DNA from: BOG-908 sp964242115 | GTDB lineage: Bacteria; Pseudomonadota; Alphaproteobacteria; Acetobacterales; Acetobacteraceae | Direction of reading: 5' to 3' | Length of the DNA: 64,000 bases | Assembly: GCA_964242115.1 (NCBI GenBank) | Contig: CAXSZX010000003.1 | Span: 1-64,000, forward strand | Shown here: one piece after another, positions 24,988 through 34,077 of the stretch | Position numbering within the stretch: position 1 is the first letter of the stretch | Layout of the letters: each line of letters opens with the position of its first letter | Notes under the pieces: model-generated | The model's input: the letters and a program-made list of their open reading frames with translations, nothing else | Databases searched by the model: none | What the model was told of the DNA's origin: nothing | Position numbers and translations under genes: made by a program

Positions 24988-26193
24988 TCACCTTGGCTTC
25001 CGCTTGCTGGGCTCGGCCCCAAGTATGTGGCCCACCGGCGTCAGCACCTCGATGTTGTCGCAGAGGATCTTGAACACCGCGAGCAGCGGCACCGCCAACA
25101 GCGCGCCGGGCACGCCCCACAGCCAGTCCCAGAACATCAGCGTCGCGATCACCAGCAGCGGGTTCAGCGTGAAGCGCCGCGCCAGCAGCATCGGCGTGAC
25201 GGTCTCGCCCTCCATGATGTGGATCAGCAAGTAGACGCCCGCCGGCCCCAGCGCCCACACCACGCTGGAAAAGCTGAACAGGCCGACGAAGAAGAAGACC
25301 ACCACGCCGGTCAGGGGACCAAGGATGGGAACGTAGTTCAGCAGGAAAGCGGCAGTGCCCCACAGCAGCGGGTCCGGCAGGCCGAACGCCCAGACGGACA
25401 GGCCGTTGGCGAGCCCCACGAGCAGGTTCATCAGCGTGATGGTGGCAAGGTAGCCGGAGATGTTGCGCTCCACCTCGGTGGCGATAGCGAGCGCGCTCTT
25501 CTTCTCGGCCAGCCCGGGTAGGATCTCCACGAACCGGCGCAGCAGCGCGTCGCCGTCGGCCAGCAGGAAGAACAGCACGATCAGCAGAGTGAACGCCTCG
25601 CCCAGGAAGCTGCGCGTGCCGGCCAGCACGGTCATTCCCATGCCGGAGCCCTGGCTGACGGTGACGGTCTGCGCCGGGTGCGATGGCGAGGACGATTGCG
25701 CGGACGAAGCCGCGGGCCCGGCTTCCTGCCCGCCGCCCGCCTGCTCGGAGTGGCCGGTCTGCTGCAGCAACCCCTGCACCTGCTGCAGGCCGTGCTCGAA
25801 CGCGTCGATCGGCTGGCGCAGGTAGCCGAGCTTCTTCTGCAGTTCGGGTAGGCTTTGCGGCGCCTTGGCGATCCAGTGCGACGCCGGCACCGATATCGCG
25901 TAGCCGATGCCGCCGATCGCCGAGAACAGCGCCGCGATCAGCAGGATCGCCGCCAGCATGCGCGGCAGGCGCAGGCGGTCGCACAGAAAGCGGGCCGCCG
26001 GGCTCAGCAGCAGCGCGAACACCAGGGCGAAGACGAAGGGCAGGATGATGTCGGCCGCGAAGTACAGCGTGTAGAGCACCGCGAGGCCGGTCAGGATCAC
26101 CAGGGTCACGTCGACGACGCGGAACTGCGCCTCGCGCATCACCGCCTGGGCCTGCTGTGTCTCGCGTTGTACTGCGTCCAGGTCCTGGTCCAT
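24988..26193 (-). CDS. AI-2E family transporter (PerM-like)
   Basis: 401 residues from ATG 26193. Hydrophobic segments DVTLVILTGLAVLYTLYF, FVFALVFALLLSPAA, a long soluble loop rich in Gln/Ser/Pro (about 150-200), then ETVTPMLLARRFTLNPLLVIATLMFW, which I recognise as the conserved C-terminal block of the family (PxxxGxxxxxNP and related). Family members export quorum signals or act as Na+/H+ antiporters, so the substrate is unknown. The frame is open upstream into repeat DNA; the chosen Met follows that repeat. Confidence 0.88.
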   Translation of the reverse strand: MDQDLDAVQRETQQAQAVMREAQFRVVDVTLVILTGLAVLYTLYFAADIILPFVFALVFALLLSPAARFLCDRLRLPRMLAAILLIAALFSAIGGIGYAISVPASHWIAKAPQSLPELQKKLGYLRQPIDAFEHGLQQVQGLLQQTGHSEQAGGGQEAGPAASSAQSSSPSHPAQTVTVSQGSGMGMTVLAGTRSFLGEAFTLLIVLFFLLADGDALLRRFVEILPGLAEKKSALAIATEVERNISGYLATITLMNLLVGLANGLSVWAFGLPDPLLWGTAAFLLNYVPILGPLTGVVVFFFVGLFSFSSVVWALGPAGVYLLIHIMEGETVTPMLLARRFTLNPLLVIATLMFWDWLWGVPGALLAVPLLAVFKILCDNIEVLTPVGHILGAEPSKRKPR

Positions 26194-26205
26194 GCGAAGA
26201 GCTCC

Positions 26206-26322
26206 CAAGCGGTTCTTTTTTGAAAAAAGAACCAAAAACTTTTTCTTTTTGGTGCTCGCTGCCTCACCACGGCCGCGACAGCGGAAGCAGAAGTTTTTTG
26301 CTTCTGTTTTCAAAAAAGAAGA
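26206..26322. repeat. Dispersed hairpin repeat, copy 12
   Basis: GGTTC/GAACC arm on the left, GCCGCGACAGCGG box toward the right, right arm GCTTCTGTTTTCAAAAAAGAAG. Lies between smpB and the AI-2E transporter gene, both leftward. Confidence 0.9.
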
Positions 26323-26336
26323 ATCTGCGAAGCCTG

Positions 26337-26822
26337 TCAGCCCTTGTCTCGCATGATACGAGCCTTATCCCGCTTCCAATCCCGATCCGCGATCGCGTGC
26401 CGCTTGTCCGCCTTGTTGCGCCCCTGCCCCACGCCGATCACCACTTTCGCGCGCCCCTTGTCGTTGAAGTGGATGTCCAGCGGCACCAGCGTGAAGCCGA
26501 GGCGGGTGGTCTGCGCGATCAGGTTGCCGATCTGCTTCTTGTGCAGCAGCAGCTTGCGCGGCGCACGCGGCTCGAATCGCGACAGCACGCCGGCCTGGTA
26601 TTCGGGGATGTAGCAGTTGAACAGGTACAGCTCGCCGTCGCGCTCGCCGGCCCAGGCCTCGTTGATGGTGGCGCGGCCGTGGCGCAGTGACTTCACCTCC
26701 GGCCCGATCAGCACGATGCCGGCCTCCACCGTCTCCTTGATCGTGTAGTCGAACCTGGCCTTGCGGTTCTGCGCTGCCATGCCGTGGCTGATCAGGCCCG
26801 ATTTCGTTTTCTTCTCAGCCAA
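26337..26822 (-). CDS. smpB: SsrA-binding protein SmpB
   Basis: 161 residues, the normal length. Diagnostic blocks: KARFDYTIKETVEAGIVL, GPEVKSLRHGRATI, LFNCYIPEY, RKLLLHKKQI and the C-terminal tail DKRHAIADRDWKRDK, which enters the ribosomal decoding centre. It binds tmRNA to rescue stalled ribosomes. It follows dapA by 13 bases on the same strand, a common alphaproteobacterial pairing, so the two are probably co-transcribed. No tmRNA gene is seen in the window. Confidence 0.97.
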   Translation of the reverse strand: MAEKKTKSGLISHGMAAQNRKARFDYTIKETVEAGIVLIGPEVKSLRHGRATINEAWAGERDGELYLFNCYIPEYQAGVLSRFEPRAPRKLLLHKKQIGNLIAQTTRLGFTLVPLDIHFNDKGRAKVVIGVGQGRNKADKRHAIADRDWKRDKARIMRDKG

Positions 26823-26835
26823 TCTCAGTCAACTT

Positions 26836-27714
26836 TCAGTTCAGTAGCCGCGTCTGCACCATCGCCTCGCGCACGCGGGTGCGCGCGGCTTCCGAGATGG
26901 GTGCCAACGGCAACCGGCAATGCGCCAGGCTGCGGCCGAGCAGGGAGGCCGCGTATTTCACCGGGCCGGGGTTGCTCTCGCAGAACATCGCGTCGTGCAG
27001 CGGCAGCAAGGTATCCTGGATGGCGATCGCGTCGGCGGTGCGGCCCTCGGCCCAGGCCGCGTGGATGTCGGCGCAGGCGCGCGGGGCGACGTTGGCGGTG
27101 ACGGATATGCAGCCGTGGCCGCCGGCGGCGAGGAACGGCAGCACGGTGTGGTCCTCGCCGGAAAGCTGCGCGAAGCCGGCTCCGCAGGCGCGCCGCGTGT
27201 GCAGCGGGCGGGAGAGGTTGGCGGTGGCATCCTTCACGCCGACGATGTTGGGGTAGCGCGCCAGGCGGGCCATCGTCTCCACACTCATGTCCACCACGCT
27301 GCGCGAGGGGATGTTGTAGATGATCAGCGGCAGCTCGGCCGCGTCGGCCACCGCGGTGAAGTGCAGAAACAGGCCCTCCTGCGACGGCTTGTTGTAGTAC
27401 GGCGTGACCACCATCACGCCGTCGGCACCACTGGCGCGCGCGTGGCGGGCCAGCGACACGGCCTCCTCGGTGCTGTTGGAGCCGGCGCCGGCGATCACCG
27501 GCACGCGTCCGGCGGCGGCCTGGACCGCGATCTCGATGGCGCGCTGATGTTCGGCGTGGCTGAGCGTGGGGCTCTCCCCGGTGGTGCCGACGGGAACCAG
27601 ACCCTCGGTGCCCTGGCTGATTTGCCACTCGACGAAGTCGCCGTAGGCGGTCTCGTCGAGACTGCCGTCCTGGCGCATCGGCGTGATCAGGGCGACGATG
27701 GACCCCTTGAACAT
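26836..27714 (-). CDS. dapA: 4-hydroxy-tetrahydrodipicolinate synthase
   Basis: 292 residues from ATG 27714. GTTGESPTL, VTPYYNKPSQEG (Tyr of the catalytic triad) and GVKDATANLSR (Schiff-base Lys) are all present. It condenses pyruvate with aspartate semialdehyde in lysine and diaminopimelate synthesis. The frame is open upstream through the repeat; MFKGSIVALITPM is the standard DapA beginning, so that Met is chosen. It heads a dapA-smpB unit. Confidence 0.97.
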   Translation of the reverse strand: MFKGSIVALITPMRQDGSLDETAYGDFVEWQISQGTEGLVPVGTTGESPTLSHAEHQRAIEIAVQAAAGRVPVIAGAGSNSTEEAVSLARHARASGADGVMVVTPYYNKPSQEGLFLHFTAVADAAELPLIIYNIPSRSVVDMSVETMARLARYPNIVGVKDATANLSRPLHTRRACGAGFAQLSGEDHTVLPFLAAGGHGCISVTANVAPRACADIHAAWAEGRTADAIAIQDTLLPLHDAMFCESNPGPVKYAASLLGRSLAHCRLPLAPISEAARTRVREAMVQTRLLN

Positions 27715-27772
27715 AGGCGAACTCCGCAGGCGGTAAGCCTGCCAGGGTAGGCCGCTGGCGGCGGCGGGGCTA

Positions 27773-27905
27773 GGCAAGGCAAGCAGTTCTTTTTTGAAAA
27801 AAAGAACCAAAAAACTTTTGTTCCCTGGAGTACGCGCTGAGGGAAACGCCGCGACAGCCGTGACAAAAGTTTTTTGCTTCTTTTTTTCAAAAAAGAAGGC
27901 CTTTG
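27773..27905. repeat. Dispersed hairpin repeat, copy 13
   Basis: A textbook copy between divergent genes: left arm AAGCAGTTCTTTTTTGAAAA with GAACC, box GCCGCGACAGCCG toward the right, CTTC/GAAG arm ending AAGGCCTTTGC. As the genes diverge, this copy lies in both 5' regions and not after a stop. Confidence 0.93.
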
Positions 27906-27914
27906 CTGCGCCTC

Positions 27915-29777
27915 ATGCGAGTTTTGATTTTCGTCCTGCTGGCCACCCCGGTCTGGGCCCAAACTCCCATCCTGCAGGCCATGCGCGACAACGCCTGGGG
28001 GGTGGCGACATCCCTGGCCGCCGCAAACCCGGACCCGCTCGCGCCGCGCCTCGTGGAGTTCGTCCGGCTGCTGCACGAGGGCCAGGCGAGTGCCGCCGAG
28101 CTGGCCGCCTTCATCGCCGCGCACCCCAACTGGCCGGACCAGCCGGTGCTGGAGCAGCGCTACGCCGAGGCGCTGGGCGCCGAGCCGGACCAGCCCACAG
28201 CCGCCAAGCTGTGCCGCAGCCACAAGCCGCGCGCGGCGGTCGGCCTGCTGGCTTGTGCCGAGGCCTACGCCCTGACCGGCGACCCGGCTGCGGCAACCCA
28301 GGCGGCGCGGGACGCGTGGGTCGGCGGCGTAGCAGCGCCCGCGGAGGAGGACAGCTTCCTCGCCCGCTGGTCCGCAGCACCCACCCAGGCCGACGAGCGC
28401 ACCCGCTTCGAGCACCTGGAGACGACCAACCAGCCAGCAGCCCGGCGGCAGCTTGCCCGGCTGGACCCGCCGTTCCGGGCGTTGGCCGCGGCACGCCTGG
28501 CGCTGCGCAGCGAGCAGCCGGACGCGCTGAGCCTACTGGCAGCCGTGCCGGCGCAGTTCGCGTCCGACACAGGGCTGCTGCTGGCGCAGGTGCGTTACAT
28601 GCGCCGCAGCCACGCGACGCAGGCCGCCCTCGACCTGTGGCACGGCGCGCTGCCTGCCGCCGAAGCAGCCGCCTCTCCGGCGCGGCGCCCCGCTTTCTGG
28701 GCCGAACGCGACGCGCTGGCCCGCGACCTGCTGGACGCGCACGCCGACTCGGACGCCTACGCGCTGGCGCAGGACGGGCTGCTCTCGCCGGAGCAGGCCG
28801 CCGACCGCGACTTCCTCGCCGGCTGGATCGCCCTGCGGCGACTTCACGACCTGGCAGCTTCGCGCGGCTGGTTCCAGCAACTGGCCGGGGCGTCGCATGC
28901 CGCCATCACCCAGGCGCGGGCGTTTTACTGGCTCGGCCGGGCGACCAGCGATGCGGCCGCAGCGCGGGCCGCCTTCGCGCGTGCCGCCACCTGGCCGTTC
29001 ACCTATTACGGCCAGCTCGCGGCGCCGCTCGCAGGGCTGACTGACGCGGAGCTGCACGCCCGCATCGCCGCACAGCGCGACCCGGCTCCGTCTGCCGCCG
29101 AGCAGCAGGCGTTCGCCCAGTCCGAGCCGGCGCGGGCGGCCGCCATCCTGGCCGGCTGGCAAGACCCGAAACGTGCGGCAGATTTCCTGCAGTTGGCGAT
29201 CCAACCGCCGGCCAGCCTGGCCGCGCGCGCGCTGGCGGCGCACCTGGCGATCCGGCTGGGGCTGCCGGACGTGGCGGTCATGGCGGCGCGGCTGGCCGGG
29301 CGGGACGGCGGCGTGCTGCCGCAAGCGGGCTGGCCGGACCCTTACGCACCGCCTGCAGGCCCGATCCCGGCACCGCTTGCCCTGGCGCTGATCCGGCAGG
29401 AAAGCAGTTTCGACCCGCTGGTGACCAGTGCGGCCGGCGCGCAGGGGCTGATGCAGCTGATGCCGGCGACCGCGCGGCAGATGGGTCGCGCGCTGCGCCA
29501 GCCGGCGGGACCGCTGACGGACCCCGAATTGAACATGCGGCTGGGCACCGCTTACCTGGGCACGCTGCTCGCCGAGTTCGGCGCGGTGCCCTACGCGGTG
29601 GCGGCCTACAACGCGGGGCCGCACCGGGCGCAAGCGTGGATGGCGGCGCATGGGGATGCGTCCACCGGGGTGCAGCCTGACGCGATGGTGGATTGGATCG
29701 AGCTGATACCGTTTTCGGAGACGCGCAACTACGTGCAGCGGGTCATGGAAAACCAGGTGGTTTATGCTATGAAGTAA
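27915..29777 (+). CDS. Soluble lytic murein transglycosylase (Slt-type)
   Basis: 620 residues from ATG 27915. The signal peptide MRVLIFVLLATPVWAQ is followed by an Ala-rich alpha-superhelical U-domain over about 450 residues. The catalytic domain has LALIRQESSFDP (catalytic Glu about 495), GAQGLMQLMPATA, LNMRLGTAYL and AAYNAGPHR. It cleaves glycan strands of peptidoglycan in the periplasm, leaving anhydro ends. A TTG at 27903 is an alternative start just inside the end of the repeat. It ends in repeat copy 14. Confidence 0.94.
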   Translation: MRVLIFVLLATPVWAQTPILQAMRDNAWGVATSLAAANPDPLAPRLVEFVRLLHEGQASAAELAAFIAAHPNWPDQPVLEQRYAEALGAEPDQPTAAKLCRSHKPRAAVGLLACAEAYALTGDPAAATQAARDAWVGGVAAPAEEDSFLARWSAAPTQADERTRFEHLETTNQPAARRQLARLDPPFRALAAARLALRSEQPDALSLLAAVPAQFASDTGLLLAQVRYMRRSHATQAALDLWHGALPAAEAAASPARRPAFWAERDALARDLLDAHADSDAYALAQDGLLSPEQAADRDFLAGWIALRRLHDLAASRGWFQQLAGASHAAITQARAFYWLGRATSDAAAARAAFARAATWPFTYYGQLAAPLAGLTDAELHARIAAQRDPAPSAAEQQAFAQSEPARAAAILAGWQDPKRAADFLQLAIQPPASLAARALAAHLAIRLGLPDVAVMAARLAGRDGGVLPQAGWPDPYAPPAGPIPAPLALALIRQESSFDPLVTSAAGAQGLMQLMPATARQMGRALRQPAGPLTDPELNMRLGTAYLGTLLAEFGAVPYAVAAYNAGPHRAQAWMAAHGDASTGVQPDAMVDWIELIPFSETRNYVQRVMENQVVYAMK

Positions 29778-29853
29778 GGCAAGCAAGCGCTTCTTTTTCG
29801 AGAAAAAGAAGCAAAAAGCTTTTGGTTTGGCTGTCGCGCGATCGTCCGCAAAG
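29778..29853. repeat. Dispersed hairpin repeat, copy 14 (half)
   Basis: One arm only, starting at the transglycosylase stop: AAGCGCTTCTTTTTCGAGAA with GAAGC, then GGCTGTCGCGCGA. The second arm is absent. Downstream, GTTCTTG (29879) pairs with CAAGAAC (29905), an unrelated weak dyad. Confidence 0.85.
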
Positions 29854-29992
29854 GCTTGATGTCGGAACGAAGGCGGAGGTTCTTGCACAATCGATTGATA
29901 CGTTCAAGAACACGATCCTTGCGGCTCGTTGCAGTTGTGTAAGGTCTTCAACCATAGACGTTGCGCGTGCAGTCACGCGCGATTTGCTGCGC

Positions 29993-30784
29993 TCAATCCG
30001 GAGGCAGGCAGCCGACCGGTCCTCGCGACAGCACATCAACCTTGCCGGTTGGCGTCACGGTCATGTCGACGTCGTAGACGATCGAGCTCGAGTCACTTGG
30101 CTTCACGCCGGCCGCACCCTTGTAAGACCTGACACAATCGGCGATCGGCGGCGCTTGGGACGCAATGGCGCGAGCGAAGTGACCATCGCGCATCGCTTTT
30201 GCCCAGCAAGCCGCTCCATCCTTGATCAACGAGCATTGTGCATCGTAGCTGCGCACGAAGTTGATGCGCAACGCGTTCCCCTCCAGCGCTACGGCGCTGA
30301 TACCGCCCGCTTTCCCGTTCACTGCAACGTCGCTTCTACGGTCACCATAAACCTGCTTTCCGTCTGGCAGGTGCAGTATGATGAATCGCTCGGGGCCGCT
30401 TGGTGTATCCGTAGGTTCGAACACCACGTATGGCCCCTTTCGGCCTAGCAATGCCTGTTCTTGCAAGTTCAGCTTCGTGTCGCGCACAGTGGGCGCAGAG
30501 CGGCAGACCGGCCGCGCACCGCCAGCATTCCCATACACCACGTAGGCCGGTCCGAACCCGGGCGAGTCGGTCTGCGTCTCGCGTATCATCAGGTCGCCAT
30601 ACCAGTGGCAGCGCAAAGCGACAGCCGGATGCGGGCCCTCGATCGGGTCGAAGTCCTGCACGGCCTGCGGCTGATCGAACAATCGTTCTTCTGCCGTCGG
30701 CTCGGCCGCCATGGCGACCTTCACCACCAGAAACAAAGCCACCATACAGCCAAGCCGCTGCCGTCCACGCTCCGCGCCTGCCAT
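29993..30784 (-). CDS. Secreted protein of unknown function
   Basis: 263 residues from ATG 30784, chosen because GAGAGG lies seven bases upstream; an ATG at 30799 is also in frame. The signal peptide is RLGCMVALFLVVKVAMAAEP. The mature protein has conserved-looking Cys residues (RCHWYG, PVCRSAP, AQCSL, AACWAK, ADCVRSY, GCLPPD) that may pair, and blocks such as YVVFEPTDTPSGPERFIILHLPDG. I do not recognise the family. It is convergent with the transglycosylase and monocistronic by spacing. Confidence 0.78.
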   Translation of the reverse strand: MAGAERGRQRLGCMVALFLVVKVAMAAEPTAEERLFDQPQAVQDFDPIEGPHPAVALRCHWYGDLMIRETQTDSPGFGPAYVVYGNAGGARPVCRSAPTVRDTKLNLQEQALLGRKGPYVVFEPTDTPSGPERFIILHLPDGKQVYGDRRSDVAVNGKAGGISAVALEGNALRINFVRSYDAQCSLIKDGAACWAKAMRDGHFARAIASQAPPIADCVRSYKGAAGVKPSDSSSIVYDVDMTVTPTGKVDVLSRGPVGCLPPD

Positions 30785-30873
30785 GTCGAAACCTCTCATC
30801 CCCGTTCGATGTTCCTGTCTCGCGCACCACGCAGAGGCTCGATACTGGTGGTCCGATGTCTTGACCTTCGTCC

Positions 30874-30959
30874 CTGCAGTCGCGGAGGTTCCGGCGGCGC
30901 GCAGCTAAGAGAACAACGTTTTTTGGTTCTTTTTTTCAAAAAAGAACCGCTTGCTTTCT
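30874..30959. repeat. Dispersed hairpin repeat, copy 15 (half)
   Basis: Core TGCAGTCGCGGAGG and one arm, GTTTTTTGGTTCTTTTTTTC with GAACCGCTTGCTTTCT, ending three bases from the RMD1-family stop codon. The left arm is missing. Confidence 0.88.
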
Positions 30960-30962
30960 ACT

Positions 30963-32132
30963 TCAGTGCCGCCCGAACAACGCCAGCACGATCTCCACGA
31001 TGATCAACAAGATGATCGCCGCCTCCATCAGCCCCGCCCGGCTGCTCGCCGCCTCATCGTACAAAGCCGTGTAGGTATCACGGATGATCGAAAGCTTGCG
31101 GTCTACCGCCGCACTCACTGCCTTCACCCGGAACAGGTCCAGCGCCGCTGCATAAACGCGCGCGAGGTACACGTCCTCCGTCACCTGCAGCGCGTTGTCC
31201 ACCTTCTCCGTCAGCTCGGTCACTTCGGCCACCAGCGTGTAGAGCCGGCGCGCCAGCCCCGCAAAACGCCGCGGCCCGCGCGAGAGCCGGCGCGTAGCCT
31301 CCTCCACCAGGTCGTACATGCGCGGCAGCTCGGCATCCAGCAACTCGTCGTAATAGCGCATCTGCAGGAACTGCGCGTTGGCCACCTCGATCACGTCGGC
31401 AACGTCGGTATCGCGGCGCGGCTCGTAGATGAACGCGCGGTCCCAGGTCAGCACCACCAGGTCGTCGGTGTAGTAGCTGAACCGACGGCTGAGCAGGTCG
31501 GCGCGTGCGCTGTCGGCCAGCTTGCGCGCCTCCCCGCTCAGCAGCGGCACCAAATCCACCTCGCGGCCGATCGCCTGAGCCAGCACCGTTTCTGCGAACT
31601 GGTGGACGGTGGCCACCAGGTAGTCCTCCTCCAGGTCCGACCGGTTGGGCCTGGTCAGCGCCGCACCGATCGGGCCGCGCAACTGGTCCAGCAACCCGTG
31701 CCAGAACGCGATGTCCGTCTGCGCGCCGATGCACGCATCCACCGCGTTGACGCGGGCGGTGAACGCGGTCCAGCCCAAATCGTCTGCCGGGACCTGCACG
31801 GCCAGCGTGGCCACCCCGAACGCGTAGAGTCTCGCGACCACGCCGGCCTCCACCTCCACGGGGCCGTCCTCGTCGAGCACCAGGCGGATCGGCGGCAGAA
31901 CCAGCACCAGCGGCGGGTCGCCGAACGAGACCGCCTTGGGCGGCGTGCCGGTCAGGCGGGAGCGGCCGCCCTGCCCCGCTTGCTGCGCCCACAGCGTCTC
32001 CGCCTGGCCGAGGTCGATGGCGTAGGCCAGGTCGAACATCCGCAGCGCGGTCACGTGGCCGGCCACCACCAGTGGCGCCGCGCCCTCGTGCGGGGCGATG
32101 GCGGCCACGCTGGCGGCCGAGCCGTCCATCAT
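30963..32132 (-). CDS. RMD1/DUF155-family membrane-anchored protein
   Basis: 389 residues. The soluble N-terminal part contains FAVATLAVQVPADDLGW-like strands and the RMD1 block (FSYYTDDLVVLTWDRAFIYEP, here abbreviated as FSYYTDDLVV and LTWDRAFIYEP), then coiled-coil helices (LTEKVDNALQVTEDVYLARVY). The single C-terminal membrane helix is AGLMEAAIILLIIVEIVLALF. RMD1 proteins are mitochondrial in fungi and share this one-helix tail; the bacterial function is unknown. It is 13 bases downstream of a small lipoprotein gene, so the two form an operon. Confidence 0.9.
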   Translation of the reverse strand: MMDGSAASVAAIAPHEGAAPLVVAGHVTALRMFDLAYAIDLGQAETLWAQQAGQGGRSRLTGTPPKAVSFGDPPLVLVLPPIRLVLDEDGPVEVEAGVVARLYAFGVATLAVQVPADDLGWTAFTARVNAVDACIGAQTDIAFWHGLLDQLRGPIGAALTRPNRSDLEEDYLVATVHQFAETVLAQAIGREVDLVPLLSGEARKLADSARADLLSRRFSYYTDDLVVLTWDRAFIYEPRRDTDVADVIEVANAQFLQMRYYDELLDAELPRMYDLVEEATRRLSRGPRRFAGLARRLYTLVAEVTELTEKVDNALQVTEDVYLARVYAAALDLFRVKAVSAAVDRKLSIIRDTYTALYDEAASSRAGLMEAAIILLIIVEIVLALFGRH

Positions 32133-32145
32133 GACGGCGACCCTG

Positions 32146-32457
32146 TCACAGCAGGAAATGTCCCGGGTTCCACACGCAGGCGCCGCCGTTCTGCGTCCAG
32201 TAGCCGTCCTGCCACATCGGATGCGCCGCGGCGTAGGCGCTGCCCGGCCGCTTCACCCACTCCGGCGAGGACCAGGCATAGCCCTCGCCGGTCCACTCCC
32301 AGTGACCCGGCTCCAGCGTGATCGGGTCGGCCGAGACTGGCGGCAGCGGTGAGGCGTGCACCTCGGGGCGCTTGTCCGGGATCGTGGGGCAGCGCAGTGC
32401 GACAACAGGCGGGGCGGCACAGCCAGCGAGACAGAGCAGCGCGATGAGCCTGTACAT
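32146..32457 (-). CDS. Small lipoprotein with aromatic YXWGXW-like repeats
   Basis: 103 residues from ATG 32457. The signal MYRLIALLCLAGCAAPP has a lipobox (LAGC). The mature part has EPGHWEWTGEGYAWSSPEWVKRPG and QDGYWTQNGGACVWNPGHF; the Trp/Tyr/Gly spacing resembles YXWGXW-repeat (BcpO-type) proteins. It is probably an outer-membrane lipoprotein of unknown function. It precedes and is likely co-transcribed with the RMD1 gene. Confidence 0.78.
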   Translation of the reverse strand: MYRLIALLCLAGCAAPPVVALRCPTIPDKRPEVHASPLPPVSADPITLEPGHWEWTGEGYAWSSPEWVKRPGSAYAAAHPMWQDGYWTQNGGACVWNPGHFLL

Positions 32458-32488
32458 GTCGGCGGTTTCGCATGGCGCTGTAGAAGAA

Positions 32489-32620
32489 GAAAGCAAGCAG
32501 TTCTTTTTTGAAAAAAAAGCCAAAAAACGTTTGTCTCCGCTGTCACGCGCTCGCCGGAAAGGATGGCCACAGCGGAAACAAAGCCTTTTGCTTCTTTTTA
32601 TCGAAAAAGAAGCGCTTGCC
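32489..32620. repeat. Dispersed hairpin repeat, copy 16
   Basis: Left arm AAGCAGTTCTTTTTTGAAAA with an eroded partner; inner boxes TCCGCTGTCACGCG and GGCCACAGCGGA pair with each other. The right arm is of the CTTC/GAAG type. Confidence 0.9.
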
Positions 32621-33970
32621 TTACCCTATCCTGAAATTGTCCGCAGACAGATGCGAGACCCCGGCAAACACCACCATACCATAGTCGGACGTGGCCAGGC
32701 TGTAGGTGCCCGCGCCCGTCTCGGTCAGCGCCGCGAGTATCTGGCCCACGTTGCCGTAGCCGTCGCTCGTGTTGAGGTCCAGCACGCTGCCGGCACCGAA
32801 GTGGTCGATTGTCAGCGTGCCGGTGTCGCCCTGGCTGATGACGACGTCGAGGCCCACTGCGTGGTTCTCCACGGTAAGGTCCTGGCCGTCGGACAGCAGG
32901 AGCTGGTCGCCGGTGCCGTAAAAAGCGAGCGTGCCGCTGGCGAGCAGTGCGGATACGGTGTCCTGGCCGCTGCCTGCCGCCACCTTGAAGCTGCCGTCGA
33001 ACAGGCTGACCGCGTTGTCCACCCCGTAGGTCTGCAGCGTGATCGGGCCAGCGGGGCCGTCGACATACTGGCCGGAGAGGTTGAAGCTGCCGCTGCCTGA
33101 ACCGCCAATGATGGTGGACGTGCCGGCAACGCAGGAGACCGCGTTGCCGGCGCCGGCCAGCACCACGTTGGTGTTCTCGCCGGAGAAGCCGACCGTATCG
33201 GCCCCGCTGCCGGCCACGATCAGTCCGCCGCCGGCCTGGATGAGGTTGTCCACCCCGCCGGTCACCACGTTGTCCACGCTGCCGGCTCGCGCGGTGGGCG
33301 AGACACCGTCGTCGCCGGGCAGGGTGAAGGTGCCGTGGCCCGAACCGCCGTAGACGTCCACGTCGGCGAACGCGGCCTGCGGTATGTCGAAAAAGCTCGC
33401 ACTCACCACGTTGCCGGCGCCGGAGACGAACACGGTGTCCGGGCCGTAGCTCGCCTGGTTGACGGCGAACAGGCTGACATGCGCGCCGCCGCCGGTCGCC
33501 GAGATGGTGTTCTGGCCCGCCCCGGCGGAGATGGTGTTGTTCGCACCTCTGACGTCGACGCTGTTGTTGCCGTTGCCGAGCGTGAGGCTGTTGTAGGCGC
33601 CGTCGAGCTCGACGACGTTGTTGCCGTTGCCAGCCGAGATGCTGTTCCTGCCGCCGTCGAGCTGCACGGTGCTGCTGCCATCGCCGAGCGTGAACGTGCT
33701 GGCGCGCACGTGGCCGAGTATCAGAACGGTCTCGTCGCCGGCGGCAACCATGTTGCCGGCGCCGGCGACCGATACGTTGTCGAACGTGGCGGTCTGGCCG
33801 TCGCCCGTAGTGCCGATCACCAGGTCCGCATGGCCGTCACCGGCGTCGATCGTGTCGTTGCCGCCGCCACCGTTGACGGTGTTGTAGCCGCCGACTGCAA
33901 CGATCAGGTCGTTGCCGGACGTGCCCGAAATATGCGCGTGGCCGCCTTTCGGGCCGCGTATGACCGTCAT
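32621..33970 (-). CDS. RTX-like repeat protein
   Basis: 449 residues from ATG 33970, preceded by CAGGAG. Almost all of it is Gly/Asn/Asp-rich repeats such as GGGNDTIDAGDG, LTLGNGNNSVDV and ISAGAGQNTISA, which resemble hemolysin-type calcium-binding repeats but often lack the full GGxGxDxUx nonapeptide. There is no N-terminal signal peptide. The C-terminus (DYGMVVFAGVSHLSADNFRIG) has the acidic/hydrophobic look of type I secretion signals. The family is secreted and folds on calcium outside the cell; ligand or enzyme activity is not evident. No ABC/HlyD/TolC secretion genes adjoin it. Confidence 0.83.
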   Translation of the reverse strand: MTVIRGPKGGHAHISGTSGNDLIVAVGGYNTVNGGGGNDTIDAGDGHADLVIGTTGDGQTATFDNVSVAGAGNMVAAGDETVLILGHVRASTFTLGDGSSTVQLDGGRNSISAGNGNNVVELDGAYNSLTLGNGNNSVDVRGANNTISAGAGQNTISATGGGAHVSLFAVNQASYGPDTVFVSGAGNVVSASFFDIPQAAFADVDVYGGSGHGTFTLPGDDGVSPTARAGSVDNVVTGGVDNLIQAGGGLIVAGSGADTVGFSGENTNVVLAGAGNAVSCVAGTSTIIGGSGSGSFNLSGQYVDGPAGPITLQTYGVDNAVSLFDGSFKVAAGSGQDTVSALLASGTLAFYGTGDQLLLSDGQDLTVENHAVGLDVVISQGDTGTLTIDHFGAGSVLDLNTSDGYGNVGQILAALTETGAGTYSLATSDYGMVVFAGVSHLSADNFRIG

Positions 33971-34077
33971 GAAATGCTCCTGGGGAAACCTGGATTCGAA
34001 TGGCGCGAACGCACCGAAACCGTTGTCACCCGGAACAAACGGGCGCGGTATCACAACACCGGGATCGACCGAGCTAT

